Assembly: GCA_903826775.1 (NCBI GenBank)
Contig: CAIKFU010000108.1
Location: 96,710 to 160,709 of the forward strand
DNA length: 64,000 nt
Direction: 5' to 3'
From: an uncultured beta proteobacterium
GTDB taxonomy: Bacteria; Pseudomonadota; Gammaproteobacteria; Burkholderiales; Burkholderiaceae
Shown: in pieces, positions 37,571-46,904 of the stretch
How positions within the stretch are numbered: position 1 is the stretch's first letter
Layout: each line of letters starts with the position of its first letter
Position numbers and translations under genes: made by a program
The notes under the pieces: model-generated
The model's database searches: none
Told to the model about the DNA's origin: nothing
What the model saw: only the letters and a program-made list of their open reading frames with translations

Positions 37571-37646
37571 GGCGCACATTATCCCCCTTAAACAACATGA
37601 AGCCGATATTCCAAGTATGATTTTGGGAAATAACCATTTTCTGGTG

Positions 37647-38657
37647 ATGCCGATGAATGCCCTCAAAAATCAAGTTGTCCCCAATAATTTGCGACGTTAT
37701 ATTTTGGTCGTTTTATTCTCTGCATTGTTAATTGCATTCTGTTCTACTGCTTTTGCTGTTGATGTTTGGCCAAGCCGACCCGTAAAAATCGTCGTTCCCT
37801 TTACCGCGGGCAGCGTTCAAGATGCGTTGGCCAGATCAATTTCAAACGAGTTGGCTTTGTCATTTGGAGAGCCGGTGATTGTTGAGGATCGCGCTGGAGC
37901 TGGGGGGACTGTTGGTACCGGTTTAGTAGCCAAGGCACCACCAGACGGCTATACCCTAGTGATGGCTGCAGCCAGCCACAATATCAACGGCACTTTATTT
38001 TCAAAACTGCCTTTTGACCCCATTAAGGATTTCACCGGAGCCGCCTATATTGGCAATTCGAGTTACATACTGATGGTGAATTCGGAATTGCCTGTGAAAA
38101 CGGTAGCCGAGTTTATCTTGTTGGCAAAATCAAAATCTGGCGAATTTAACTATGCCAGCGCCGGAAATGGCAGCGCATCGCATTTGGCAATGGCCTACTT
38201 CAACAGTTTGGCAGGAACCAATTTGGTTCATATCCCGACGAAGGGAACCGGCGACGCAATCACCGAGTTGTTGGCGGGACGCGCGCAGGCGGTGATTGCT
38301 GCAAATATTGCTGCCTTGCCTTTTGCCAACGATAGTCGGGTTCGATTTTTGGGGGTTTCTTCAGAAAAACCCTCTCCATTCGTTCCCGGCGTACCTCCGA
38401 TAGGAAATACTGTAAAAGGTTACGCTTTTGATAGTTGGTTTGGATTGCTTGCGCCTGCGGCAACACCCAGGGAAATAATTAACCGAATTTCAAAAGACGT
38501 TTCCGGCCTGTTGAGGCAACCAGAAATTATCGATCGCCTAAAGCGGCAAGGCATTGAAATTGGGCACCTTTCTCCCGAAGAATTCAATTTGCTTTTAAAG
38601 CGCGATTTTGATCGCATGGAACAGGTGGTCAAGAGTTCGGGGGCAAAAGCCGATTGA
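37647..38657 (+). CDS. Bug/TctC-type periplasmic solute receptor
   Basis: This is a Bug receptor of about 336 residues from ATG 37647 (or 334 from ATG 37653). The signal peptide is long (RRYILVVLFSALLIAFCSTAFA) and is followed by WPSRPVKIVVPFTAGSVQD. The usual receptor start PGG is replaced by TAGS. An open frame back to 37569 would overlap the divergent yaeQ start, so I reject it. No permease genes are near. Confidence 0.85.
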   Translation: MPMNALKNQVVPNNLRRYILVVLFSALLIAFCSTAFAVDVWPSRPVKIVVPFTAGSVQDALARSISNELALSFGEPVIVEDRAGAGGTVGTGLVAKAPPDGYTLVMAAASHNINGTLFSKLPFDPIKDFTGAAYIGNSSYILMVNSELPVKTVAEFILLAKSKSGEFNYASAGNGSASHLAMAYFNSLAGTNLVHIPTKGTGDAITELLAGRAQAVIAANIAALPFANDSRVRFLGVSSEKPSPFVPGVPPIGNTVKGYAFDSWFGLLAPAATPREIINRISKDVSGLLRQPEIIDRLKRQGIEIGHLSPEEFNLLLKRDFDRMEQVVKSSGAKAD

Positions 38658-38685
38658 ATGGAAATTCTGTGTATCGTAGAGCCCT

Positions 38686-40308
38686 ATGATTCGCATTACC
38701 GAACTGCGCTTACCAATCGACCACGCTCCAGAGGCGTTGGAAGCGGTAATTTTGAAGCGCCTGGGAATTCCCCCGAAAGAGCTGCTTCGCTTTGAGTTAT
38801 TCAAGCGAAGTTACGACGCAAGAAAAAACGTTGCCTTAGCATTTATATACAGCATTGATGTGTCGGTTAAAAACGAAGAGTCTGTATTGGAACGTTTTAA
38901 AAACGATTTGCATATCCGACCATCTCCGGATACCAGTTACAAGTTCATTACCAAGGTGTCGGCTTCAACCACATTGAACCCCAGTGCTAGGCCGATTATC
39001 GTAGGGTTTGGGCCGTGTGGAATATTTTCGGCCTTGCTACTTGCACAGATGGGCTTAAAACCACTGGTTTTAGAGAGGGGTAAAAAAGTTCGCGAGCGAA
39101 CACAGGATACCTGGGGGTTGTGGCGCAAGAACATTCTTAATCCTGAATCGAATGTGCAGTTTGGCGAGGGTGGCGCGGGTACATTTTCGGACGGCAAACT
39201 GTATAGCCAAATAAAGGATCCGAAGTTCTATGGGCGCAAGGTTCTAATGGAGTTTATAAAAGCGGGTGCGCCACCGGAAATTTTGTATGTTGCCAAACCC
39301 CATATTGGTACTTTTCGTCTGGTGGGTATCGTGGAGAGGATGCGACAAGAAATTATCGATCTAGGTGGAGAAGTTCGGTTTTCCCAAAAGGTAGTGGGGT
39401 TTGACATCCAAAATGAGCAAATCAAAGGGGTTCGCCTAGAGGATGGCGGTGTGATCGCGACCGAGCATGTGATTCTTGCCTTGGGGCATAGCGCAAGGGA
39501 TACCTTTAAGGCTTTGTACGAAGCCGGCGTTTACATGGAAGCAAAACCTTTCTCCATCGGATTTCGAATTGAACACCCGCAGTCATTGATAGATAGGGCT
39601 CGGTTAGGACCGCATGCGGGCAATCCGTTGATTGGAGCAGCAGACTACAAGTTGGTACACCATGCCAAAAATGGACGCTCCGTATACAGTTTTTGCATGT
39701 GCCCTGGTGGTACGGTGGTAGCAGCCACATCCGAGTTAAATCGCGTCGTTACCAACGGTATGAGTCAATATTCACGCAATGAACGCAATGCCAATGCCGG
39801 AATTGTGGTGGGGATTACGCCCGACGATTTTCCCGGTGGGCCTTTGGCGGGAATTGATTTTCAAAGAGCGATCGAGTCAAAGGCTTTCGAGCTGGGTGGT
39901 TCCACATACGAAGCGCCTGGCCAATTGGTTGGGGATTTTTTGGAGGGGCGCGCATCAACCAAGTTGGGCGATGTCATTCCCTCGTATAAGCCTGGGGTGC
40001 ATTTAACCGATTTGGCAGCAAGCCTTCCCGATTATGCAATTGAAGCGATTCGGGAAGCGATTCCCGCATTTGAAAAGCAGATCAAGGGTTTTTCTATGAA
40101 GGATGCTGTGTTAACTGGAGTGGAAACCAGAACGTCTTCACCGTTACGCATTACAAGAGGTCAAAATTACCAGAGTTTAAATATCAAAGGCCTTTATCCG
40201 GCCGGTGAAGGAGCAGGGTATGCAGGTGGAATCTTGTCTGCCGGAGTCGATGGTATTAAAGTAGCGGAAGCGGTGGCGTTGGATTACACGCAGATCAATT
40301 ACCCCTAA
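38686..40308 (+). CDS. Uncharacterised FAD-dependent dehydrogenase (COG2509)
   Basis: This is a 540-residue flavoprotein with an N-terminal extension of about 95 residues and an FAD-binding fold. It shows IVGFGPCGIFSALLLAQMG, then VLERGKKVRERTQDTW, GEGGAGTFSDGKL and, near the end, GEGAGYAGGILSAGVDGIKV. The family is widespread and without an agreed reaction. It ends 16 bases before hemN, so co-transcription and a link with porphyrin or redox metabolism are likely but not shown. Confidence 0.87.
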   Translation: MIRITELRLPIDHAPEALEAVILKRLGIPPKELLRFELFKRSYDARKNVALAFIYSIDVSVKNEESVLERFKNDLHIRPSPDTSYKFITKVSASTTLNPSARPIIVGFGPCGIFSALLLAQMGLKPLVLERGKKVRERTQDTWGLWRKNILNPESNVQFGEGGAGTFSDGKLYSQIKDPKFYGRKVLMEFIKAGAPPEILYVAKPHIGTFRLVGIVERMRQEIIDLGGEVRFSQKVVGFDIQNEQIKGVRLEDGGVIATEHVILALGHSARDTFKALYEAGVYMEAKPFSIGFRIEHPQSLIDRARLGPHAGNPLIGAADYKLVHHAKNGRSVYSFCMCPGGTVVAATSELNRVVTNGMSQYSRNERNANAGIVVGITPDDFPGGPLAGIDFQRAIESKAFELGGSTYEAPGQLVGDFLEGRASTKLGDVIPSYKPGVHLTDLAASLPDYAIEAIREAIPAFEKQIKGFSMKDAVLTGVETRTSSPLRITRGQNYQSLNIKGLYPAGEGAGYAGGILSAGVDGIKVAEAVALDYTQINYP

Positions 40309-40324
40309 GAAAATTAAGTTATTC

Positions 40325-41752
40325 ATGAATGAAACCGTAGTGCAATTCCCAAGCGGCGAAGCCGAAGTGCTATTTCAGCCTGAACTATTAAAGAAATTTG
40401 ATATCAACGGTCCGCGCTATACATCCTATCCCAGTGCCGATCGTTTTCATGGCGACTTTGGGGAGAAGGATTATTTAGGTGCCCTAAGAAGGGTTGCAAA
40501 GGTCAACGAACCGTTGTCCCTGTATTTTCATTTACCGTTTTGTCCCAATATCTGCTATTACTGCGGATGCAACAAGATCATTACCAAGGATCATGGCCGT
40601 AGTGCAAAGTACATCAAGTACGTTGGCAAGGAAATGGATATGGTTTGCAGGGCAATGGGCATTGGGGGTGATGGCGAGAAAAAAATTCCCATCACGCAAT
40701 TGCATTGGGGTGGCGGCACACCTACATTTCTCTCTCATGAAGAGATGATCGAGTTGATGGGTCTTACCCGTGAACATTTTGAATTGCTTCCTGGCGGCGA
40801 ATACTCAATTGAAATTGATCCGCGCCGAGTTACCGAAAAAGATATCGCCTTGCTGGCGGAACTGGGCTTTAATCGGATTAGTCTTGGAGTACAGGATTTC
40901 AATTTAGCCGTTCAAGAGGCGGTACACCGAGTGCAGACCGTTGAAGAAACGCGCGCAGTGATCGATTGGTCGAGGCAATATGGCTTTAAGTCAAGAAGCG
41001 TGGATTTGATTTATGGGTTGCCAAAGCAAACCCCTGAGACGTTTATGGAAACGGTCAGCACGGTGTTGGCAATGAATCCGGATCGACTATCGGTTTACAA
41101 CTACGCCCATTTACCGCATATTTTTAAACCCCAGCGCCGGATACTGGAAACGGAATTGCCGTTGGCCGGGGATAAGTTAATCATTCTTTCCAATACGATT
41201 CGTCAATTGGGAGAAGCGGGTTATGTATTTATTGGCATGGACCATTTTGCAAAGCCCGATGATGAATTGGCTATTGCGCAAAGACAAGGCAATTTGCATC
41301 GCAATTTTCAGGGTTACTCCACGCAGGCCGAGTGCGACTTGTTGGCCTTTGGGATATCTTCGATTGGGAAGGTGGATGACTCCTATTCGCAAAATGTGAA
41401 AACATTGGACGAATACTATGCGGCGATCGATGCCAACCACCTGCCTGTCTTAAGGGGATTGCAGTTAACAAAGGATGATTTATTGCGCCGCGAATTGATA
41501 GGTGAGTTGATGTGCCAGTTTGCACTGGATACGGAAAAGTTCGCCCAGGGGCATGGTTTGCATTTCCCGGATTACTTTGCAACGGAGTTACTAGAATTAA
41601 AGGGCTTAGAGGAAGCGGGTCTACTTGAGTGGCATGATAAGAAAATCATTGTTCCGATTAAGGGTCGATTATTGGCTCGCCGGGTTGCCATGACATTTGA
41701 TCGCCATTTAAGAGTCTCCCAGGCACGCGGCACCTATTCAAAGGTCCTTTAA
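40325..41752 (+). CDS. hemN: Oxygen-independent coproporphyrinogen III oxidase
   Basis: This radical-SAM enzyme decarboxylates coproporphyrinogen III to protoporphyrinogen IX without oxygen. The 475-residue protein has the cluster motif CX3CX2CXC (Cys73, 77, 80, 82 in FCPNICYYCGC), preceded by GPRYTSYPSA as in E. coli HemN, and shares VQDFN, LIYGLPKQTPE and FIGMDHFA with it. That pattern separates it from HemW. It is followed by two FNR-type boxes and ompW. Confidence 0.95.
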   Translation: MNETVVQFPSGEAEVLFQPELLKKFDINGPRYTSYPSADRFHGDFGEKDYLGALRRVAKVNEPLSLYFHLPFCPNICYYCGCNKIITKDHGRSAKYIKYVGKEMDMVCRAMGIGGDGEKKIPITQLHWGGGTPTFLSHEEMIELMGLTREHFELLPGGEYSIEIDPRRVTEKDIALLAELGFNRISLGVQDFNLAVQEAVHRVQTVEETRAVIDWSRQYGFKSRSVDLIYGLPKQTPETFMETVSTVLAMNPDRLSVYNYAHLPHIFKPQRRILETELPLAGDKLIILSNTIRQLGEAGYVFIGMDHFAKPDDELAIAQRQGNLHRNFQGYSTQAECDLLAFGISSIGKVDDSYSQNVKTLDEYYAAIDANHLPVLRGLQLTKDDLLRRELIGELMCQFALDTEKFAQGHGLHFPDYFATELLELKGLEEAGLLEWHDKKIIVPIKGRLLARRVAMTFDRHLRVSQARGTYSKVL

Positions 41753-41761
41753 TTATTTGAT

Positions 41762-41775
41762 TTGATATAGATCAA
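41762..41775. promoter_or_regulatory. FNR/ANR-type box, distal
   Basis: TTGATATAGATCAA matches the FNR consensus TTGAT-N4-ATCAA perfectly. It lies 10 bases after the hemN stop and about 138 bases before the ompW ATG, centre to centre 72 bases from the second box. Confidence 0.75.
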
Positions 41776-41833
41776 ATAGAGCTTAGTTAACCGTTGTATT
41801 TACGCAAGTAACGGATTGTAAGCAGCCGATCAA

Positions 41834-41847
41834 TTGATTTAAATCAA
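41834..41847. promoter_or_regulatory. FNR/ANR-type box, proximal to ompW
   Basis: TTGATTTAAATCAA is a full palindrome matching TTGAT-N4-ATCAA. Its centre is 72 bases before the ompW ATG; an activated start about 41 bases downstream would leave a leader of about 30 bases with AGGAG before the ATG. Oxygen control of ompW by FNR is known in E. coli. Confidence 0.8.
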
Positions 41848-41912
41848 TATACGACTTCCAAGTCAATTTGAAAATAGAGTCATCAAATTGATCATTCATT
41901 AGGAGAAATATT

Positions 41913-42572
41913 ATGCGTTTGAAATCGTTAGTAATCGCTGCTGCTGCAGCAGGCCTTTTGGCCCCAGCTTTTGCACAAGCTCAAGCGCAGTTCAAGGATG
42001 GTGATTGGATGGTGCGCGTCCGCGCAGTTGATTTGCTATTTCAAAATGGTCAGGGCGGTGGAAACGGCTCCGTTGCAGCCTACAAGATCAAGGCTGAAAA
42101 TCAGGTAATTCCAGAATTTGATGTTTCCTACTTTTTTACCAAGAATATTGCGGCCGAGTTGGTGTTGACCTGGCCTCAAAATATCAGCATAGACGCTAAT
42201 CTTGGTTCGGGTAACCAGAAAGTTGGAACCATCAAGGCATTGCCGCCATCTTTAGTGCTTCAGTACCACTTTACCGATTTGGGCGCTGTTAAGCCTTATG
42301 TTGGTGTTGGTGTGAACTACACAACGTTTACCAATCGCTCTAACTTCCCAACTGCTCCAATTAACAATACCATTACTGTGGATAGTTCTAGTTGGGGTTT
42401 TGTTGGTCAGGTTGGTTTGGACTACATGTTTGATAAAAACTGGGGCGTAAACGTAGATGTGAAATACATTACGATGGCTACTAATATTAACTCAACTAGT
42501 GGCACTGTAAATTTGGGTAAATTGACGTTAAATCCATGGACTCCTGGAATCGGTATCGCTTACAAATTCTAA
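41913..42572 (+). CDS. ompW: OmpW-family outer membrane protein
   Basis: This is a 219-residue eight-stranded beta barrel. The signal peptide (MRLKSLVIAAAAAGLLAPAFA, ending near QAQA) is followed by GDWMVRVRAVDLLF, the OmpW N-terminal motif. VSYFFTKNIAAELVLTWP, LQYHFTDLGAVKPYVGVGVN and a C-terminal PWTPGIGIAYKF with terminal Phe are also present. AGGAG precedes the ATG. It is probably oxygen-responsive through the two FNR-type boxes upstream. An intrinsic terminator ends it. Confidence 0.93.
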   Translation: MRLKSLVIAAAAAGLLAPAFAQAQAQFKDGDWMVRVRAVDLLFQNGQGGGNGSVAAYKIKAENQVIPEFDVSYFFTKNIAAELVLTWPQNISIDANLGSGNQKVGTIKALPPSLVLQYHFTDLGAVKPYVGVGVNYTTFTNRSNFPTAPINNTITVDSSSWGFVGQVGLDYMFDKNWGVNVDVKYITMATNINSTSGTVNLGKLTLNPWTPGIGIAYKF

Positions 42573-42590
42573 GAGATATTGTCTAGTTTG

Positions 42591-42622
42591 AAATAAGGCC
42601 CTTTTTAGGGCCTTATTTTTTT
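42591..42622 (+). terminator. Intrinsic terminator after ompW
   Basis: An 11-base-pair stem (AAATAAGGCCC at 42591-42601, GGGCCTTATTT at 42608-42618) with loop TTTTTA is followed by a T-run. The arms carry A/T runs on both strands, so it may also end the leftward gene. Confidence 0.88.
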
Positions 42623-42641
42623 GCCATATCAATTTAAGTTA

Positions 42642-43238
42642 TCAGCTAACAAGATGCTTAATCAACGCATCAAATTTATCTTCATCAAAAGTTTCGTTGC
42701 TAAATCTTTTTAAAAGTGGATTGCTCGGTGGCTCTACGCGTCGTTTAATATAGCTATCCCAATTGGCTAGTTTCCAGTCATCTCGCGCATCTGCGCGAAG
42801 TTGAATTCGAGATCTCGCTTCTTCGGCTTTCAAATCAATCCATGCAAGGCGAATATGGGTTTCTTGTGGAAGTTTCATCAGGCAGGCATCAAACATCATG
42901 CCGTTTTGAATTTCCCGGGAAAATGGACCAACCAGGATGACATTAACTCCAAGCAATAGATTTTCTCGGACAATATCAAGTAGTCCAGCATATTCCCAAT
43001 CTCGAAGATTTTCAAGATAGTAGGGACTGTCCCGATCGTTGGGATTGCCCGTTGTCAGCTCCATGACGTGCGAGCTAAACGATCCATAGACTGTATCTTT
43101 GTCTAACAAGAAAAAATCCTCTCCGGTGCGCTCGACAATCATGGGAAGGGCGCGTTTGGCCAAGGTGGACTTTCCTGTTCCGGCGTGACCAGCAAAAAGA
43201 ATTAGGCGTGGAGGGAGGATTGTGAGTGGGTTTGTCAT
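42642..43238 (-). CDS. Predicted ATP-binding protein, kinase-like P-loop fold
   Basis: This is a soluble protein of about 198 residues with P-loop GHAGTGKST near residue 17 (ILFAGHAGTGKSTLAKRALP). Acidic and arginine-rich segments follow, including VILVGPFSREI and RIQLRADARDDWKLANWDSY. The layout resembles zeta-toxin or gluconate-kinase-like P-loop enzymes. The substrate is unknown. The ATG at 43238 has AGTGA upstream; an in-frame ATG at 43268 adds 10 residues. It is divergent from uup. Confidence 0.75.
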   Translation of the reverse strand: MTNPLTILPPRLILFAGHAGTGKSTLAKRALPMIVERTGEDFFLLDKDTVYGSFSSHVMELTTGNPNDRDSPYYLENLRDWEYAGLLDIVRENLLLGVNVILVGPFSREIQNGMMFDACLMKLPQETHIRLAWIDLKAEEARSRIQLRADARDDWKLANWDSYIKRRVEPPSNPLLKRFSNETFDEDKFDALIKHLVS

Positions 43239-43334
43239 TTTTTCACTTGTGGAAATTCTACTTCCCATTACAGGCTTTATTGCCCGATTATCTGGAAATA
43301 AGGGAGTATTTATGGAAGTAGCGATAATGTCGCC

Positions 43335-45263
43335 ATGGCTTTAATCGTACTTACTGATGCAAAACTGGCTTTTGGCCATGTTGACCTCCTAGCAAACACG
43401 GCTTTTTCCCTCGAACCTGGTGAGAGGGTTGGCCTCATTGGTCGCAATGGAACTGGCAAATCCTCCTTACTGAAAATTCTGGCAGGAATTGAAAAGTTGG
43501 ATGATGGCTTACTGCAATTTCAGCAGGGCCTTCGTATTGCTTATGTACCTCAAGAGCCTTTGTTTGACGCCCAAGAATCGGTCTTTGAGGCTGTTTCTAA
43601 AGGGGTTTCTGAAGCGAAGGCATTGCGTGAGGAGTACGAGGCGCTCAGTGTTGCCGATTGGGATGATGTATCACACCACCGCCTTGATGAATTGCAGTCG
43701 CAACTTGAGGCCTTAAGTGGTTGGAATTGGGAGCAACGGGTTTATGAAACCCTAGATCGCCTCCATCTTGAGCCTGAGCGCAAGATTACCGCCTTATCTG
43801 GTGGAACAAAAAAACGGGTTGCATTGGCGCAGGCTTTAGTTGCCGTACCCGATGTTTTATTGCTGGATGAACCAACCAACCATTTGGACCTAGACTCCAT
43901 TTCTTGGTTGGAGGGATTACTGAAAGAATATAAAGGTTCAATCATTCTGGTTACCCATGACCGCGCTTTTTTGGATAATGTGTGTACCCAAATTGTGGAA
44001 TTGGATAGGGGTATTTTGCGTACATACCCGGGTAACTTCTCTGCTTACGAGGTATTCAAAGACCAAGAACTTAATTCGGAGTCTCTTGCCAATGCTCGCG
44101 CGGATAAATTGCTTGCGCAAGAAGAAGTGTGGATTCGCAAGGGCGTTGAAGCTCGAAGGACCCGTAGCGTAGGCCGTATTGGCCGACTTGAAAAGTTGCG
44201 CACAGCGCGTGCGGAACGTCGTGATGCTATCGGACAAGTCAAGCTTGCAGTTTCGGCAGGCGATCGCAGCGGTAAGATTGTTGCGGATTTACAGGACATT
44301 TCGAAATCGTACGACAGACCAATTGTGAAAAATTTCACCTCTACTATTTTGAGGGGGGATAAAGTTGGCTTGTTAGGCCCTAACGGCGCAGGCAAGACTA
44401 CTTTGCTAAAGCTGATTCTGGGAACCATATTGCCCGATACGGGAATTGCGACGATGGGTACCCGCATTGAAGTCGCCTATTTTGACCAAATGCGTGAAGG
44501 CCTCGATCTGAATGCTTCTCTTGAGGATTACATCAGTCCCGGTAGCGAGTGGATAGAGATTAATGGAAATCGCAAGCATGTAAAAAGTTATTTAAGCGAT
44601 TTTCTATTTTCGCCAGAGAGAACGAATTCGCCGGTAAGCACTTTATCGGGAGGAGAGAGAAATCGCCTTTTGCTTGCACGCTTATTTGCAAGACCGGCAA
44701 ATGTGCTGGTTCTCGATGAGCCAACGAATGACTTGGATATTGACACCTTGGATTTATTAGAGCAACTGCTCCAGGAATATAAAGGTACTGTTTTTCTGGT
44801 TAGTCATGACCGCTACTTTTTAGACAACGTGGTGACCAGCATTATTGCGCATGAGGGTGATGGCTTGTGGCGTGAGTATGAGGGTGGCTACGAGGACTGG
44901 AAGATTCAAAAAGCAAGATCAGATAAGATTCGTGCAGCGAATCAAAGTTCGGGTAAATCCGAACCTCCGATTTCAATTGATAGGCAGGTTGAGAAAGTAG
45001 AATCTAGGTCAATTGTTACTGCAAAGAGCGGAGTCAAAAAACTCAATGGTAAAGAACGTCAAGAATTGGAAGCCTTGCCATTGACGATCGAAGCCTTGGA
45101 AGTAGAGCAGGCTAACATTGGTTTAAGCATGAGCAACCCGGATTTATATAAAAATGAACCGGAATTGGCAGCGAGTATGCAGGCGAGATTAAGTGAAATT
45201 ACTGCAGAGCTGGATCAGATGATGGGGCGATGGGAAGAGCTGCTGGAGCGTTCGGAATCTTAA
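43335..45263 (+). CDS. uup: ABC-F ATPase, Uup type
   Basis: This is a soluble ABC-F protein of 642 residues with two ATPase domains: Walker A GRNGTGKSS (37-45) and GPNGAGKTT, with signatures LSGGTKKRVALAQAL and LSGGERNRLLLARLF. They are followed by a charged linker and a C-terminal coiled coil. Uup-type proteins act on ribosomes or branched DNA and affect transposon excision and ribosome assembly in E. coli. The stop overlaps the convergent permease stop by 4 bases. Confidence 0.9.
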   Translation: MALIVLTDAKLAFGHVDLLANTAFSLEPGERVGLIGRNGTGKSSLLKILAGIEKLDDGLLQFQQGLRIAYVPQEPLFDAQESVFEAVSKGVSEAKALREEYEALSVADWDDVSHHRLDELQSQLEALSGWNWEQRVYETLDRLHLEPERKITALSGGTKKRVALAQALVAVPDVLLLDEPTNHLDLDSISWLEGLLKEYKGSIILVTHDRAFLDNVCTQIVELDRGILRTYPGNFSAYEVFKDQELNSESLANARADKLLAQEEVWIRKGVEARRTRSVGRIGRLEKLRTARAERRDAIGQVKLAVSAGDRSGKIVADLQDISKSYDRPIVKNFTSTILRGDKVGLLGPNGAGKTTLLKLILGTILPDTGIATMGTRIEVAYFDQMREGLDLNASLEDYISPGSEWIEINGNRKHVKSYLSDFLFSPERTNSPVSTLSGGERNRLLLARLFARPANVLVLDEPTNDLDIDTLDLLEQLLQEYKGTVFLVSHDRYFLDNVVTSIIAHEGDGLWREYEGGYEDWKIQKARSDKIRAANQSSGKSEPPISIDRQVEKVESRSIVTAKSGVKKLNGKERQELEALPLTIEALEVEQANIGLSMSNPDLYKNEPELAASMQARLSEITAELDQMMGRWEELLERSES

Positions 45264-46567
45264 TCGGGGGTTTTCTTTTTTAGGTTAAGGCGATAAATTG
45301 CCTCAATGCCAAATGATCCAACCAGGGCAATCATCAGGGCGACTGCGCTTGAGGGCGCGGTTTTAATGGTATTGGTAAATAATGCCGCAAATAAAATTAG
45401 ATTGATGATGATTGCCATCCATAGAAGCCATGGACGAGCCCCCGTCTTTTGATGGACGCGTAGGTGCCCATAGGTCACGGCGGCATATACCAATAGAAAT
45501 GCAAGACTAGCCATTTGACCGACTTCGGCAAGCGGGAAAATGATGGCCAAGATAATGACGCCTATGGATGAGACTGTGAGGGCGCGCATTTTATTCTTAA
45601 GGACGCTTGTGCCAAGCGCATCCGAAACGTCAATTTTCTTTGCAAGGTCTGCTGCAATATTTGAGGCTGCAAAAATGGTTGCATTGACTGCTGCTGCACA
45701 AGCAAGCAGCGCAGAAATGCTGATGACTGCAAAACCCATGCGTCCAGCAAGCTTGTTGGCAACATCGGCTAATACATGACCGCTATGAAGTTGGATGGAG
45801 TTTAGTGGCATGAGCAGAACCACTGCGCTACTAACTGCAAGGTAGGCAACCGTTACTAAAATCAGAGCCGAGAACATGGCTAGGGGTAGCTCCTTTTGAG
45901 GTTTTTTCATTGCTGAGGATGAGTTGGTTACAACCCCAAATCCTTGGAAGTTGATGTAAAGGATTCCCGCAGCAACAGCGATTCCTTGAGCCGATCCCCC
46001 GGCCATTTCGAATGACTTGAAGTCCGCTTGGTGAAAACCCAGCGCCGCAAAAACCAACAAGACAATTACCACGATGGCAATTGCTACAGTCTCGGCTCGA
46101 CCTACTAAACTGGGTCCCAGTAAATTGATAAAAGTGCAAGTAATGATGAGAGCAGCACTGATTACCTTGAGCATTAGCGGGGAGAGGTCCCCGCCAAATA
46201 ATGTGTTTGTGTACTCAACAAACCCGGCTGCATACAAAGCGGCGGCAATTAAATAGGCGATATATTGAAATAGGTTAAGCCCTCCCGAAAGTATTCCAGG
46301 GCCATAACTCATTACAGTAAATGTTGCTGCACCGCCGCTGCTTGGAAATGCGGCCCCAAGCTTGGAGTAGGAGTAGACGGAAAAAGAAGCGGCAAAGGCG
46401 CCAATTAAAAATGCCAATGGAACGTGGGTTCCAGCATGGGCACTGGCAAGACCAAGTAACGAGTAAAGTCCTGCGCCCATCATTCCGCCAACGCCTAGGG
46501 CAGTAGCGGAAAAAAGACTGATATCGCTTGTTTTGGTGTCTGCTGACTTTAGAAGGTCCGATTTCAT
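45260..46567 (-). CDS. APC-family amino-acid permease
   Basis: This is a 435-residue membrane protein with about 12 hydrophobic segments. The first has the APC motif ATALGVGGMMGAGLYSLLGL (near residues 22-41), and SKLGAAFPSSGGAATF follows. Proteins of this family import amino acids or polyamines with protons. The start lies 6 bases after the cbpM stop, so it is probably transcribed with cbpA and cbpM, an unexpected pairing. The substrate cannot be told. Confidence 0.88.
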   Translation of the reverse strand: MKSDLLKSADTKTSDISLFSATALGVGGMMGAGLYSLLGLASAHAGTHVPLAFLIGAFAASFSVYSYSKLGAAFPSSGGAATFTVMSYGPGILSGGLNLFQYIAYLIAAALYAAGFVEYTNTLFGGDLSPLMLKVISAALIITCTFINLLGPSLVGRAETVAIAIVVIVLLVFAALGFHQADFKSFEMAGGSAQGIAVAAGILYINFQGFGVVTNSSSAMKKPQKELPLAMFSALILVTVAYLAVSSAVVLLMPLNSIQLHSGHVLADVANKLAGRMGFAVISISALLACAAAVNATIFAASNIAADLAKKIDVSDALGTSVLKNKMRALTVSSIGVIILAIIFPLAEVGQMASLAFLLVYAAVTYGHLRVHQKTGARPWLLWMAIIINLILFAALFTNTIKTAPSSAVALMIALVGSFGIEAIYRLNLKKKTPD

Positions 46568-46573
46568 AATGAA

Positions 46574-46891
46574 TTAGCTGATTTTTTCGCGATGAATGTG
46601 GGCACGAAGACTGGTAATCTCATCAAGCAGATCTAAAGCCAGTGCAACCCCTGGAGTATTAAGTTCTAAATCTCGCGCTAAACGGGCTGCCGTTTTCGCT
46701 CTACGCAATGACTCGCCTCCGAAGCGCCAGTCTTGGGGCGATGAGCCTGAAGGGCTTAGTACGCCTTCGGACACCCAATCCATAATGAGGTCTTCTGGGG
46801 TGCTGGCGGCCTGACAAAGCTCTACGATAGTCATGTAAATCTCATCCTCGACTACCGTTCCGGAAATCCAAGTGATATTTGATTGGTTCAT
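46574..46891 (-). CDS. cbpM: Chaperone modulator CbpM
   Basis: This is a small partner that inhibits the DnaJ-like CbpA. The 105-residue protein has a MerR-like helix-turn-helix fold: MTIVELCQAASTPEDLIMDW and VLSPSGSSPQDWRFGGESLR, then RAKTAARLARDLELN. I chose the ATG at 46891 because GAAGGGAAG lies before it and it follows the cbpA stop by 13 bases; an ATG at 46939 overlaps cbpA. Confidence 0.87.
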   Translation of the reverse strand: MNQSNITWISGTVVEDEIYMTIVELCQAASTPEDLIMDWVSEGVLSPSGSSPQDWRFGGESLRRAKTAARLARDLELNTPGVALALDLLDEITSLRAHIHREKIS

Positions 46892-46904
46892 GATGATCTT
46901 CCCT

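Noticed and set aside
44045..44467. 140-codon frame on the minus strand
   Set aside because: It lies opposite uup in a region with clear ABC-F motifs and is a shadow frame.
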